Part shown: piece by piece, positions 36,560 to 47,711 of the stretch | Layout: every line of letters starts with the position of its first letter | Numbering within the stretch: the stretch's first letter is position 1 | Origin: Eriocheir sinensis | Taxonomy: Eukaryota > Arthropoda > Malacostraca > Decapoda > Varunidae | DNA: 64,000 bases | NCBI RefSeq assembly: GCF_024679095.1 | Contig: NW_026111839.1 | Coordinates: 252,001-316,000 of the forward strand | Reading direction: 5' to 3' | The notes under the pieces: generated by a model | Told to the model about the DNA's origin: nothing | Databases searched by the model: none | The model's input: only the letters and a program-made list of their open reading frames with translations | Position numbers and translations under genes: made by a program

Positions 36560-37890
36560 AGACACAAGACAAAGTTTGAGGGCGGCACAAAGAGTCGGAC
36601 AAAGTCTCGGCACAAACAAAGGCGAGGCGCAGCAGCAGGTGAGGTAGTTTTTCTCGTCCCGGCAGACGGCGAGGCAGGACGAGGTGACTCCGTCCTCTCT
36701 CCCTTTGTCCCTGCTGATCAAAGCCTCGCTCAGCCCGTGTTTTCTCCCTATCCCATTTTCTCCTTTTCTTTTATCCCGTCTCGTTCTGGTCTTTTTTTCC
36801 CCTCGCAGCTGACAGTTACAATAAATGGAAATGTATCTTGAAAGCTGCTGTAATCCACCAGTGGCCGGGAGCGCAATCTGGCGACGGAGATAACGAGCAA
36901 CTCCTCCGCGGCTCTTTGTCTTTCTCCTTCCTGCAGACGGCAAGAAAGTTAGTCTGCCCTTCCATTGTGGCGGCGCCTGGCCGGGGCTGGCCGAGGTTTT
37001 GTGCGGGCCTCCCTGGCGTGACTCGGACTCGCCCTTTTTGTGCCGGTAATTTCTTTAGTGCGGCGTAAAAGCCAACTTGTTTTCCACGGGAGCTCAGTCA
37101 CTCGGTAAAACAGGCACCAACATAAAAGGCCGGGCCACGGCCGTCCTGTGGGCCCGTGGGGGCTCGGGGCCGCCAGCCGTGCGGGCGCTGTGCTGCGGCG
37201 CTGCCCTCCCGCCCCGCCCCGCCCGTATCCCGGCGGGGGCTCGGCGGGCTGGCCTTCTGTTGAGTAGCGTCAAGTGGTCCTCTCAACCGTAATGGCGCGG
37301 CCCGTTGTCAAGTGACAAAACCAATGCTGCCTTCTATGGCGCGCCGATGTGCATGAGAGGGATAAAATAAACTGAACAACAGCATTTGTTTGCTCGTACC
37401 TGAATAATGAACATTCTCCGGCGTGTTCCTTCCGCGCACTGTTTTGAAGTGGAGCGAACTGACTTAGTTACTGCTCCGGCCTCCAAGATCAGGGCTGCCG
37501 GTGCAGGCAGAGGACACACGAGCAGGGAACGCACGCGCTGCATACACAATCCCAGCCGTGTTACGAGGCTGCTGCGACCTGCTTGAAACACACCGCCGCC
37601 AGACTGAAGGAAGACAGCTCTGGCGATGGCGGAAAGAGAACACATTCCACTACAGCATAGGCGAACTGTTTTACACGAGTGGGAGATATTTAACTTGAAA
37701 ACATTAAACAAAGGCATACAAAGGGGAAAAAGAACACGTACAGCCAGGGCCGGGCAGAGGCGCGGCGAGGCCCTCCCATGCACCTGTCCGCCGAGGCCTG
37801 TGTTTACATTCCGGCCCCTACATGCCAGTGGCACGCCCGCACAACATCCCGCGCCTTCCCTGCAACTCAAACCATCCCCTGTTTTTTCAC
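36560..37890. other. GC- and CpG-rich segment without a supported gene
   Basis: Base composition changes sharply here, especially at 36840-37300, which is rich in CG dinucleotides (gcggcgctgccctcccgcc and similar). Open frames on both strands (for example 36521-36943 and 37334-37870, minus) show no recognisable domain, and the latter is Cys/Arg-rich in a way expected of GC-rich non-coding DNA. It could be a promoter or an untranslated first exon of a gene outside the window. The sequence alone does not decide. Confidence 0.4.
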
Positions 37891-37893
37891 TTG

Positions 37894-38167
<274 letters not shown>

Positions 38168-38831
38168 CAGATTCAGATTCAGAAGTTTATTCCATTTTCC
38201 AATGGTTATTCTTCACATTTATACAATAAAGCACATGAGTATATAAGTACATAGTAGCTACATCCTGTCCTGCCTTTATCTACGGCAAGGAGTCTAATTT
38301 TAGAATAGATGTGCAATAAAAATATTAAAATTAAAAGAGAAATAAAATATATTAAAATACATTAATAAAAGACTAAAAAAGACTACATATTGAACTGGTC
38401 ACTAAAAAGATATTGGTGCAATTGCTTCTTAAAAGATGGTAAAGATTGTGCATTCCTTATCGAGATGTGGTGCCCCGAGGGCTGCGACACCACTCGTGTC
38501 ATCATCATCTTCACCGGCAATATTTTCCGATGACAACAGCGGTATCGACCGCTAAAACACAACACGGACTCCAACACATGATTGTCCCCACTGTTCATTT
38601 ACCAACCTATACACAATTGTAATTGCCCATTAACGCACCCGCTTATCTCTCTAAGCCAAAACACAATCACCGCGGCCAAAAACACGATCAGCCGCGGAAC
38701 AAAATGTTATGAAAACAAAGCTGCGTCACCGCGTGAATTAAGCATGTCGGTTAGGTAGATTATTGTATGAGCTCGGTGTGAGTTTGATGTATGACTCACA
38801 CGCCTGACGTATTACCCTCGCGATGTCTGCC

Positions 38832-38870
38832 TATATAAGAAGCATTTCTCCAGGCTTGACCTCAGATTAA
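38832..38870 (+). promoter_or_regulatory. LTR core promoter (TATA box and initiator-like site)
   Basis: TATATAAG at 38832-38839 is followed about 30 bp later by TCAGATT (38862), close to the arthropod initiator consensus. A second TCAGTTG lies near 38898. The spacing is that of a pol II TATA promoter, so RNA probably starts at about 38863. The same elements are in the 3' LTR at 46857. Confidence 0.65.
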
Positions 38871-39197
38871 CCAGCACTCTGTTCGTTGCTGGACACTCAG
38901 TTGTCCTTCCCTAGACAACATGGGTAGAACATTCATCGTTGCTACTGTGAGTATGGAGTGAAGAATTACCATAGAGGAAAGCGTATCTAACATATCTATT
39001 GTGTTCTATTATCTTAGTTTTACTTAGGATTATATTTCTATGATACTTTATTGTGTGAGTTTTACTCAATATTATACCAGTGTTAACGTCAGTAACCAAT
39101 AGTGAAAGAAAACCTGAAGACTCATTGAGTCTAGTAAGCCAGTCGCTGGTTTAAACAATATTTTTACCCTCTGTAATATTAAGTAGTATTAAGGTAG

Positions 39198-39203
39198 AAT
39201 AAA
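39198..39203 (+). terminator. Polyadenylation signal in LTR
   Basis: AATAAA in the R/U5 part of the LTR; the copy that would act on the genomic RNA is at 47224-47229. Confidence 0.5.
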
Positions 39204-39351
39204 ATACATATAAGAAAGGCGACACCGTTTCATCACCCCATTTACGAACTCCTTTAAATACTCCTAAAGTACTAGAATTTTAAGTCAAGTGTCACTAATA
39301 CAAACAGTGTGTCGTCGCCCCTGTGTGACCCGGGATTACGGGTTACAACAT

Positions 39352-39369
39352 TGGTGTCAGGTGTGGGGT
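39352..39369 (+). promoter_or_regulatory. Primer-binding site
   Basis: tggtgtcaggtgtgggg starts one base after the LTR. The leading TGG is complementary to the CCA end of a tRNA, as usual for LTR elements. The tRNA species is not determined. Confidence 0.6.
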
Positions 39370-39455
39370 GGTGAAACATGTGGTGAAACATGGTGAAACA
39401 TGTGGTGAAACATGTGGTGAAACATGTGGTGAAACTTGTGGTGAAACTTGCGATT
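39367..39455 (+). repeat. Short tandem repeats in LTR-element leader
   Basis: Seven or so units built on ggtgaaacatgt of 9-15 bp, between the primer-binding site and gag. The frame that crosses them is an incidental leader ORF. Confidence 0.75.
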
Positions 39456-39487
39456 TATATTGGTTTATATTGGTATTGTACTGGTGT

Positions 39488-40660
39488 ATGTCCACATCCG
39501 AAAGCGAGGGAGAAGACAGTTATTCTTGGAATTACGGGAATAAGACTTTAGAGTTAAAAATGCCAGACGAAGGCAAGAACCCTCCCCCCAAAAAAGAAGA
39601 TGGAAAATCGATCACCCTTGCCCATGATGATCTTGTCACGCTACTTAGCCGTCATACCTTGAATGATTTTAGTAGAGTGCAGGGACTCTTATATTTTTGT
39701 GGTGGAGAAGAAAAAGTAGCAAAGCACCAAACCTCCCATGCCATAAGCTAGCAAAGAAATGGATAGAGGATATTGAAAGCCGGACACAGGCAAATTGGGA
39801 CACTACCGGAAAGATTGAGTTAGCCAAACAATATGCCCTGGGAGCAGCGCGCGATCATCTCCTCGGTTGTATCACTAGATGTGGACAGGATTGGGAAAAG
39901 TAAAGGAAGACTTCCTACGTGTGTTTCCCACAGTAAGGACCTTTTCGGTCCTCCAGAAAGAATTGGGAGAGGCAAAACGGCGGACAGGAGAAAACATCCG
40001 CACCTTCCTCATCCGCCTGGAGACATTGAGAGACGAGTTGATCGCTCTCAAGCCTGACAATGCCAGTTTCCTAACTGAGATAACCGCTTTACGGCTCAGA
40101 GAGGCTTTCCTCCGGCCCTCTTACTCATCCTAACGGAGGAAGAAAAGGGGGACCCACAGAAGGTATTAAAGAAAGGGTATGAGTATATTAAAGCTTATCC
40201 AGAGTCGAAGCTATCCGATGCCGATATCGCCAAAGAAATAAAAGTGCTGAACGTCTGTTCCACCCAGGCATCCGGACCCAAACATGTCTCACAAGCCCGT
40301 CCTCCACGCCCTCCAGGCCAGTCACGTTACCCGATACCCCAAAGGGGAGGACGGCACGCCGCGCCACCTACACGCCCATATGGGAACGCGCCCACGCCAC
40401 CCACATGTTATGCTTGTGGGTATGTAGGACACATGGCTCGCGATTGCACATATGGAAGGCAGTATAGGGGTGCCTACCACCCACCAACGGGCTCTCGGTA
40501 CCTCAGTACCAGCCCACTCGAAACAGGCGTCAGCCTGTCTCGCCTTGCGCTGCCTGGCGCCCGGAGTACACGGCCGGTCCCTCACCCCGTAGCTCCTGGG
40601 TCAACCCTGACCACGAGAAGAACAAAAAAAAAAAACGACCCCAGAGTAGCTGCGGCAGTC
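39488..40660 (+). pseudogene. gag region of the LTR element (frameshifted)
   Basis: I take the ATG at 39488 as the Gag start because the codons before it lie in the leader repeats. The N-terminal part is acidic (SESEGEDS), followed by a capsid-like helical region in three successive frames (39488-39748, about 39697-39900, 39879-40133) and then 40244 onward. A CCHC zinc knuckle (C-x2-C-x4-H-x4-C, CYACGYVGHMARDC) is encoded at 40406-40447 and is expected to bind the packaged RNA. Breaks fall near 39712 and 39894 in A-runs and near 40125 at a short G/C run. The downstream frame is continuous from the knuckle into protease, so Gag and Pol here share a frame. Confidence 0.75.
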
Positions 40661-43600
40661 CACGGCCCTACCAACGCCCTCACGTTGAGATTGTGCGTAG
40701 GCGCTAATGCACCAAAGGAGATGGTTTACGCAATGCTAGACACAGGAGCAGGAGCGTCCCTAATAGAAGAAGATTTATTTAGGAAGGTAGGCGGGAAGAT
40801 GATAGTTACAGAACCTCTCTCCATACAAGGGGTAGATCGGACTCCAATCCCTAATAAAGGACTAGCCGAAGTAGTAGTAGACTTTGGGCACGGAGAAATT
40901 ATAGAAAAATTTGTAGTAATATCACAAGGTATAGTGTTACCAACAGCAGTTTTGTTGGGCCTAGAATTTATGTGGAGACAAAATGTGGTAGCTGCACCGC
41001 TGGACACACCTGGGCAGTTTAGTGTAATGGTGGGCGCCTACCCAGTGGAAGTACATTCCCTGGCTGCGGACGATATGAGCCCGTACCCAGAAGATCATAA
41101 ACCTACTTTAGACGAGATGGAGGAAGTACCAGTGAAAGCATACGCTATTAACGTGGCGTCCTTGCTCCCAGGCACGGCAGGGTATGTCACTCTGGAGGCA
41201 GAGATTGGCAGAGCCCAGCAAGCCTTATTTCTCCCAAGGTCCAATGATATCCCTTCTTCATTTTTATTTCCCGGTTAGTAACCTTAACTCCTAACGTCAA
41301 ACAAACCAAAGGTAAATTCATCATTCCCTATGCTAACCCAACTGAAGAAACTATTGAGATGCCAACAGGTGAAGTGATGGGACACATTTATTCTTGTCAC
41401 TCAGAATACTATCAATCATCGACTAATGAATGTGTAGCGGCTGTCACAAAAACAGCTACAAAGCCGCCTGTCACCCAGTCAAGTAAGCAGATGGTACTCG
41501 ATAAGCTGATAGACGAGCTATTTTTACCCTCACAACGGGAAAATTGCTGTCTGAAGGGCTTAACCTGCAAGTATCCTGATGTGTTTGCTCTAAAAACGAG
41601 CCACTCACTATTACCCCTATTATGTTCACACTTTAAGGCTAAATATGACAAGCCTATATATAAAAAGCCATACCCAATACCAGTAAAATATCATAAAGAA
41701 ATAGAGATTCAGCTCAAGGACCTTGAGGCCCAGGGTATTATACGCCCTAGTGCGTCACCCTACAGCGCACCTCTAGTCCCTGTTGCTAAAAGGATGGTGG
41801 AGTCAGACTTTGTCTCGACTTCCGCGCTCTGAACGATGAATTGATTGATGACAAACATCCACTCCCTAACATTAACCTCATTTTGCAACAGTTAGGGGAA
41901 AGTAAAGTATTCACCTCCCTTGATTTGCGCCAGGGCTACCACCAAGTCCCATTGGCAGAGGAATCTAAACACTTGACAGCCTTCACGACACCTTATGGCC
42001 TCTATGAATTCACTACAGTCCCCTTTGGATTAAAAAACAGCACCTGCAGCCTATCAACGGATCATGAATCAAGTTCTCATAGGTCTGACAGGAAGAATTG
42101 TACATGTATACCTTGATGATTTGATAGTACAAGGGAAAGACATGGACCATCACCTAAAGAACCTCCATGCCGTCTTGGACAGACTGCAGAAGGCTCACCT
42201 GTCCTTAAGACTAGATAAGTGTTCCTTTTTCAAAGAGCAAGTAGATTATCTGGGTCACATTGTTAGTGCTTCTGGCTTGAAGCCTCAGCCCTCAAAGGTA
42301 CAGGCGGTGCAACAACTCACTCCTCCGAAAACAGTCAAAGAACTTCAAGGTTTCCTGGGATTGGTTAACTTTTATAGGAAATTCATTAAAGACTTTGCCA
42401 AGATAGCATCCCCACTTAATAATTTACTCAAAGGGAGGAAAGTAACCAAGAATGATAAGACACATCTGGAGTGGAATGAAGAGGCATTGCATGCATTTAG
42501 CACACTAAAGAACAGTCTAACGACTGACATTGTTTTAGCCTTTCCGGATTTCGGAAGCCCTTCAATCTCACCACAGATGCGTCAGATAAGGCAATAGGTG
42601 GTGTGTTGCAACAAAGGATGAAAATGGTAGTTTACGTCCCATAGCATATTTTAGTAGAACCCTGAATGGAGCAGAACGTAACTACTCAGCGGTAGAGAGA
42701 GAAGCTTTAGCAGTCATCTATGGCCTCAGTACTAACCGACCCCTTATCTTGGGTTATAGGATACACATCCTGTCGGACCATAGACCACTGACTTGGCTGT
42801 TAAAAAGCACAGTACCTAGCAGCAGGATTGCACGCTGGCAGACACTTCTAGGAGAATTTGACTTTAGTATTGATTATCTCCCAGGCTCCAGCAACATGGT
42901 AGCAGATTTTTGTCAAGGATTAGGAATCAGGAGAGTGACGTGATAGAAGGCGAATTGATGCTCGAATTATGTCTGTCACCCTTACGGGTGGACAGGACTT
43001 GTCTGTCGGCTCTCCGGAGGGAGATGACAATCAGGATTTGTTTCTGCTTTGGAGTCTTGCTGGACTCATGGAGCACCAGGATCGCGATCCTGAACTGAGA
43101 GAATTGAAGCATGCTTTTGAACAAACCACCGGTGGTAACGTACATGAGAGAGATGAGACCAAGGTTGCAGAGAGGACCAATGTAACGTTAAATGCAGCTA
43201 AGAGGCACTTCAAAACTGCCTCTTAGTGAAGTGTGTTTATATAACGGCATTCTCTACCGCGATGTTTGCGATGAATACAACAAGCAGAAAAGACTGGTTA
43301 TCGTTCCACCAAGCTACATTCCTAACGCGTTAGCTTTGGCGCATTCCATGCTACCTGCAGGGCATGGAGGCACTAAGGTTACGTTGGCACGCTGTCGCAA
43401 GTTTGCGTACTGGCCGGGAATGAAGGCGGACGTGGAGCAATATGTCAGATCTTGTCCTGTCTGTTGTCGGTTTAAGAAGAGGGATCCCCGCCAGCTCCAC
43501 TTATGAGGTATCCAGAGGTTGGCCAACCGTTTGACAGAGTCCATATGGATATTGTCGGACCTTTGTCTGTTTCAGACGAAGGCTATAGGTATGTACTGAC

Positions 43601-44664
43601 AGTGATAGACGTCCTGTCACGCTTCTTGGTAGCAACCCCTTAGTACGAACGCAGCCAAGGAATTGGCAGCTGCGTTCTACAAGAACGTAGTCTGTGTACA
43701 CAGCATCCCGCCGATTCTAGTCACGGATCAAGGAAAGGAGTTCGTCAACACTCTTACGAGAGTTGACTCAGTTGTTACAGATTGATCATCTAAGGACAAC
43801 TCCTTATCACCCGTCTGCAAACGGTGTGATAGAAAGGCCTAATGGCACCTTAATAAATATCTTGAGAACTTTGTGCGAGGACAATCGCGGTATCTGGGAC
43901 CAAATGCTTCCGGTTGCAACACACGCCTACAACACTGCCTACCATCGTGTTCTGAAAGATTCACCATTTTTCTTGCTTTTCTCTCGGGACCCAAATGTTC
44001 CTTTTGAAGTGCTTGAGAATAGACTCCAACCTTGTTATGATGTTGACAGCTATAAAGCATTTACTTCTAGTGTCGCGCAGCGTACCTATAAACTATGTCA
44101 GACCAATATAGATATAGGATGGCAGGAGTCAGAAAGAATGTTTAGGAAATCCAAACCCAAACAGGTGGTAGTAGGAGATCGGGTCTACTTAAGGCATGTA
44201 TGTACAAAGGGCGAACCAAAGAAGCTCCAGCCCTTGTTCAATGGACCTTTAGGGTGCTAGAAAAAATAAGCCCTGTAGTCTTACGACTGCGTCATGTTAG
44301 AGGTGGTAAGATCAAGACAGTTCACACAAATAATGTTCAGGTCGTTCACGAGGACTCTCTTGGCTTCCATGACTCTCCTAATGTCAGGCGTGCATACCCT
44401 CTCCCTGATCAAGTAGTAGAAGTGGACCCACTCCCCATGACTTATTCCCCCGAGGAGCCGCTGCCATTGTCCTTTCCAGCTCCTTCCGAGCTCTCCTCAC
44501 CGGCTCCTGTCTCCTCAGATGCTTCAGAGGTCCCCTCATTGGTTCCCTCAGCTCCTTCAGAGCCCTGTGTCAGTCGCTCATTACGATCCAATACGGTACC
44601 CCCTTCTCTCCCCAATGTGATGGACCGCCCTCTTGAGTATCGCCAACGACCAACGAACTGATGC
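40660..44664 (+). pseudogene. pol region: protease, RT, RNase H, integrase (frameshifted)
   Basis: An aspartic protease motif DTGA lies at 40739-40750. Reverse transcriptase spans about 41650-42450, with LDFRALN-type and VPFGLKN motifs and catalytic YLDD at 42109-42120. RNase H follows with TDASD (42573) and DHRPLTWLL (42778). Integrase has an HHCC zinc finger (GHGG near 43360, CPVCC near 43453), catalytic D in DIVGPL (43550), D in TDQGKEF (43723) and E in ANGVIERPNG (43815), then a GPF-type module near 44240 and a Pro/Ser-rich tail. The frame breaks near 41270, 41788, 42031, 42553, 42617, 42909, 43640, 43760 and 44245. All catalytic residues named above are present. Confidence 0.88.
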
Positions 44665-44700
44665 CCCCTATAATTACAGATCCTGGGTGTTGCCCTCTCC

Positions 44701-46559
44701 TTGTCTTCCCTTGATCCCTCCCGGGAGCAACCCATTCGTCCCGGCCTCGTCTTCTCCCCAGTCTTTAAGATGCTGTTGACAGGACGGTACTATGTTGTCC
44801 CCGTCGTCATCAAGACGGACGACATCCAACGTCCTCTCATCAACGTGGCAAATCTAACAGCGGAAGTTTCATGGTCGATTGAACATATGAATCAATCGTT
44901 CCCCACTGTTGGTCTGCTCAGGCGCACTCTAGACTCTTTTCACATTGAGTTTGAGAAGTTATTCAAAGATCTTAACAGCTTTCTGTCGGCTATGAGTGGT
45001 AGAGATGGAAGCCCGTTTCGACTCGCCAGAAGCGAGGAGCCGTGGATTTCCTTCCCTCGGTAGCAAACCTCCTTTTCCGTACGGCCACTCACTCACAAAT
45101 AGTTTTTATTGATCGGTAGAACTCCGAGATCTACACTCTGTCCACAGAAGAGAGACGTCAACTTAACCTCCATCAGGAAGTCCTCAACGCCACAGTTCGG
45201 GACCTCCGTCATGTTCATTCTGCCATCTCCCGTCTAGAGTCCGCCTCGGCTTTGGCCTCAGCTATTATCCGTCAGTTCTCACTAAAACCTTGCAAATTGA
45301 AGGGAAATGCGTATTTTGGAGACTATCCTTCTCATTCAGTTGGCACTTAGTGACCTAAATCATGATACTCTGAATCTCAAGCTTGGCCTTCAGCAGCTGT
45401 CCCAAACGCAGGTTTCCTCTCCTCCTTCCAAATGATGTACTATTTCGTGTGCTCAGCAATGCGTCACCCATTACCCAGTCTTACTTTTACCTGCAGCACA
45501 TTAATATTTAGCATTGTATAGAGATGTCTCTAGGGTTATTTCTAAAGGTACTCTTTCCTCAGGAACCCTTCACTTCTACTTACAAATCCCCAGGAAAGGG
45601 GATCCCTCTGACGTGTTCGATGTGTTTAAAATGGACGCGTTGCCTTTTCATCTTGATGGCACGCCATATTTTCTGCACACCGACACGCTTTCCACTTACC
45701 TTGCGGTTTCTGAAGACCGCACTCACTATATGCTCTTGGACTCCTTGGACCGCTGTACTAAACACCACCTGCTCTATGTATGTCCCCCTGTCGCCCCTGT
45801 CTACTCGACTTCTGTCCAGCGCTGCGAGATCGCTATCTTTCTCGATCGCCCAGACGCCCTCTCGCTGTGTTCTAAGTCTCTCCTCAGAGTCTTCCCCCCG
45901 GTCTTCATCCCGTCTCCTGCGGGCTGGGTCTTCGCTACCGATACTCCCCAGGTGGTCACCATGGTCTGCCCGGACAGCCCGGTCTCCAAATACAGGCAGA
46001 CCATCAACGGGACGGGTCTCCTCCGCCTCGGTATGGGCTGTAGTGCCCACTCCGACGCCTTCAGCCTCCCTGCCTCTGCTACTATGGACGGTGACGCCCC
46101 GCTGACGGTTCATCGCGCCCCCTTCCACATCGGACGTGACGTGGTCTCATCGCTCCTGGCCAAGACTCCCCTTGGCCCCTTCCCCTCCCCGCCGCCGTCG
46201 CCCGGGTCGTCTCTGGCCCCCCCGCTGGACCTCCCTCCAGCACTTCACGCGCTCCAGGAATCCGTCAAACCGGTCCCCGCCTTCGACCCCTACCTCCCAT
46301 GGTGGGGTGGCTGCTCCTCCTCGGCGTCGTCTTCGTCGCCGGTGGGGTGGCCTTCTTCTGTCTCTTCAGGTCCCGTCTCGCAGGCCTCCTCCCCACGATC
46401 CCGCCATCCCCGTCTTGGCCCTCCATGGTCGTCCGCCGGGCGGACCGCTTCGTGCCACGAGGACGTGGCGTGGTTTTAACGGGGGGGGGTATGTGGTGCC
46501 CCGAGGGCTGCGACACCACTCGTGTCATCATCATCTTCACCGGCAATATTTTCCGATGA
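44701..46559 (+). pseudogene. env-like third ORF (broken)
   Basis: After pol the plus strand holds a 121-codon frame (44701-45063), an interrupted stretch (45064-45513) that stays helical and coding-like in another frame, and a 322-codon frame (45514-46479) rich in Cys in its middle. At the 3' end a different frame (46299-46370) gives a strongly hydrophobic segment, WLLLLGVVFVAGGVAFFC, followed by Arg and a short tail, as expected for a C-terminal membrane anchor. Position after integrase and the anchor argue for an envelope-like glycoprotein such as those of errantiviruses. No sequence-level family match could be made, and no complete product can be read because of at least two frame breaks. 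Confidence 0.6.
46478..46491 (+). promoter_or_regulatory. Polypurine tract
   Basis: A run of nine G (46481-46489) directly upstream of the 3' LTR, the expected place for plus-strand DNA priming. It has T and A next to the LTR boundary. Confidence 0.65.
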
Positions 46560-47376
46560 CAACAGCGGTATCGACCGCTAAAACACAACACGGACTCCAA
46601 CACATGATTGTCCCCACTGTTCATTTACCAACCTATACACAATTGTAATTGCCCATTAACGCACCCGCTTATCTCTCTAAGCCAAAACACAATCACCGCG
46701 GCCAAAACACGATCAGCCGCGGAACAAAATGTTATGAAAACAAAGCTGCGTCACCGCGTGAATTAAGCATGTCGGTTAGGTAGATTATTGTATGAGCTCG
46801 GTGTGAGTTTGATGTATGACTCACACGCCTGACGTATTACCCTCGCGATGTCTGCCTATATAAGAAGCATTTCTCCAGGCTTGACCTCAGATTAACCAGC
46901 ACTCTGTTCGTTGCTGGACACTCAGTTGTCCTTCCCTAGACAACATGGGTAGAACATTCATCGTTGCTACTGTGAGTATGGAGTGAAGAATTACCATAGA
47001 GGAAAGCGTATCTAACATATCTATTGTGTTCTATTATCTTAGTTTTACTTAGGATTATATTTCTATGATACTTTATTGTGTGAGTTTTTACTCAATATTA
47101 TACCAGTGTTAACGTCAGTAACCAATAGTGAAAGAAAACCTGAAGACTCATTGAGTCTAGTAAGCCAGTCGCTGGTTTAAACAATATTTTTACCCTCTGT
47201 AATATTAAGTAGTATTAAGGTAGAATAAAATACATATAAGAAAGGCGACACCGTTTCATCACCCCATTTACGAACTCCTTTAAATACTCCTAAAGTACTA
47301 GAATTTTAAGTCAAGTGTCACTAATACAAACAGTGTGTCGTCGCCCCTGTGTGACCCGGGATTGCGGGTTACAACA
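46492..47376 (+). repeat. 3' LTR
   Basis: Same length as the 5' LTR (885 bp). TATATAAG is at 46857-46864 and AATAAA at 47224-47229. It is followed by the GAGA target duplication and the resumed LINE sequence. Confidence 0.95.
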
Positions 47377-47711
47377 GAGAGAGGGAGGCTGTTCCAGAGT
47401 GTTGGTGCAGCCACAAGCATGGATCTTGCCCCTGTATTGGTGCGTGCTTTGGGGACGTGCAGCTGATGCTGCTGTCTGGTAGGAACAGTGCTCATGTCAC
47501 TCACATATGGCAAATAAAACAAATAGCTCGGTACGTTTCCCTTTATGATGTTATAGGTCATTACGCCTAGTTCGTACTCGTATTTTTTGTTTACCTTCAG
47601 CCAACCGAGCTCCTTTAAGAATGGCGTCACATGGTCACGTTTATGCCGCCACCCGGTGCAACTTTTGCAGCATAGTTTTGCAATTTTTGAATTTGTTGCA
47701 TGTGTGTTTTA

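Larger units (their letters stand above)
38466..39350 (+). repeat. 5' LTR
   Basis: Starts tgtggtgccccgagg and ends gggttacaaca. Compared with the 3' LTR I see one extra A in an A-run near 38685, one fewer T in a T-run near 39061, and an a/g difference near 39338. It includes a core promoter and an aataaa signal, so U3, R and U5 are all identifiable. Confidence 0.95.
38466..47376 (+). mobile_element. Ty3/Gypsy-type LTR retrotransposon with env-like third ORF
   Basis: 8911 bp with LTRs of 885 bp at both ends, TG...CA termini, a 4-bp GAGA target duplication (38462-38465 and 47377-47380), a primer-binding site directly after the left LTR and a G-run polypurine tract before the right LTR. The internal order is gag, zinc knuckle, protease, RT, RNase H, integrase, then a third ORF with a C-terminal hydrophobic segment. 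RT-RNaseH-integrase order and RT motifs place it in Ty3/Gypsy. Env-bearing Gypsy elements with 4-bp duplications include the errantiviruses, but I cannot assign a clade. It lies inside a LINE. I find only three differences between the LTRs, so the insertion is recent. Confidence 0.93.

Noticed and set aside
36521..36943. 140-codon minus-strand ORF
   Set aside because: No domain or start context; it lies in the CpG-rich segment beside dispersed repeats.
37334..37870. 178-codon minus-strand ORF
   Set aside because: No recognisable domain, Cys/Arg-rich composition expected of GC-rich non-coding DNA, and overlapping ORFs on the other strand.
38383..38598. 71-codon minus-strand gene
   Set aside because: It is a chimera read across the LTR/LINE junction: antisense LTR followed by the LINE C-terminal tail.
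45580..46128. 182-codon minus-strand ORF
   Set aside because: Antisense shadow of the env-like ORF in the LTR element.
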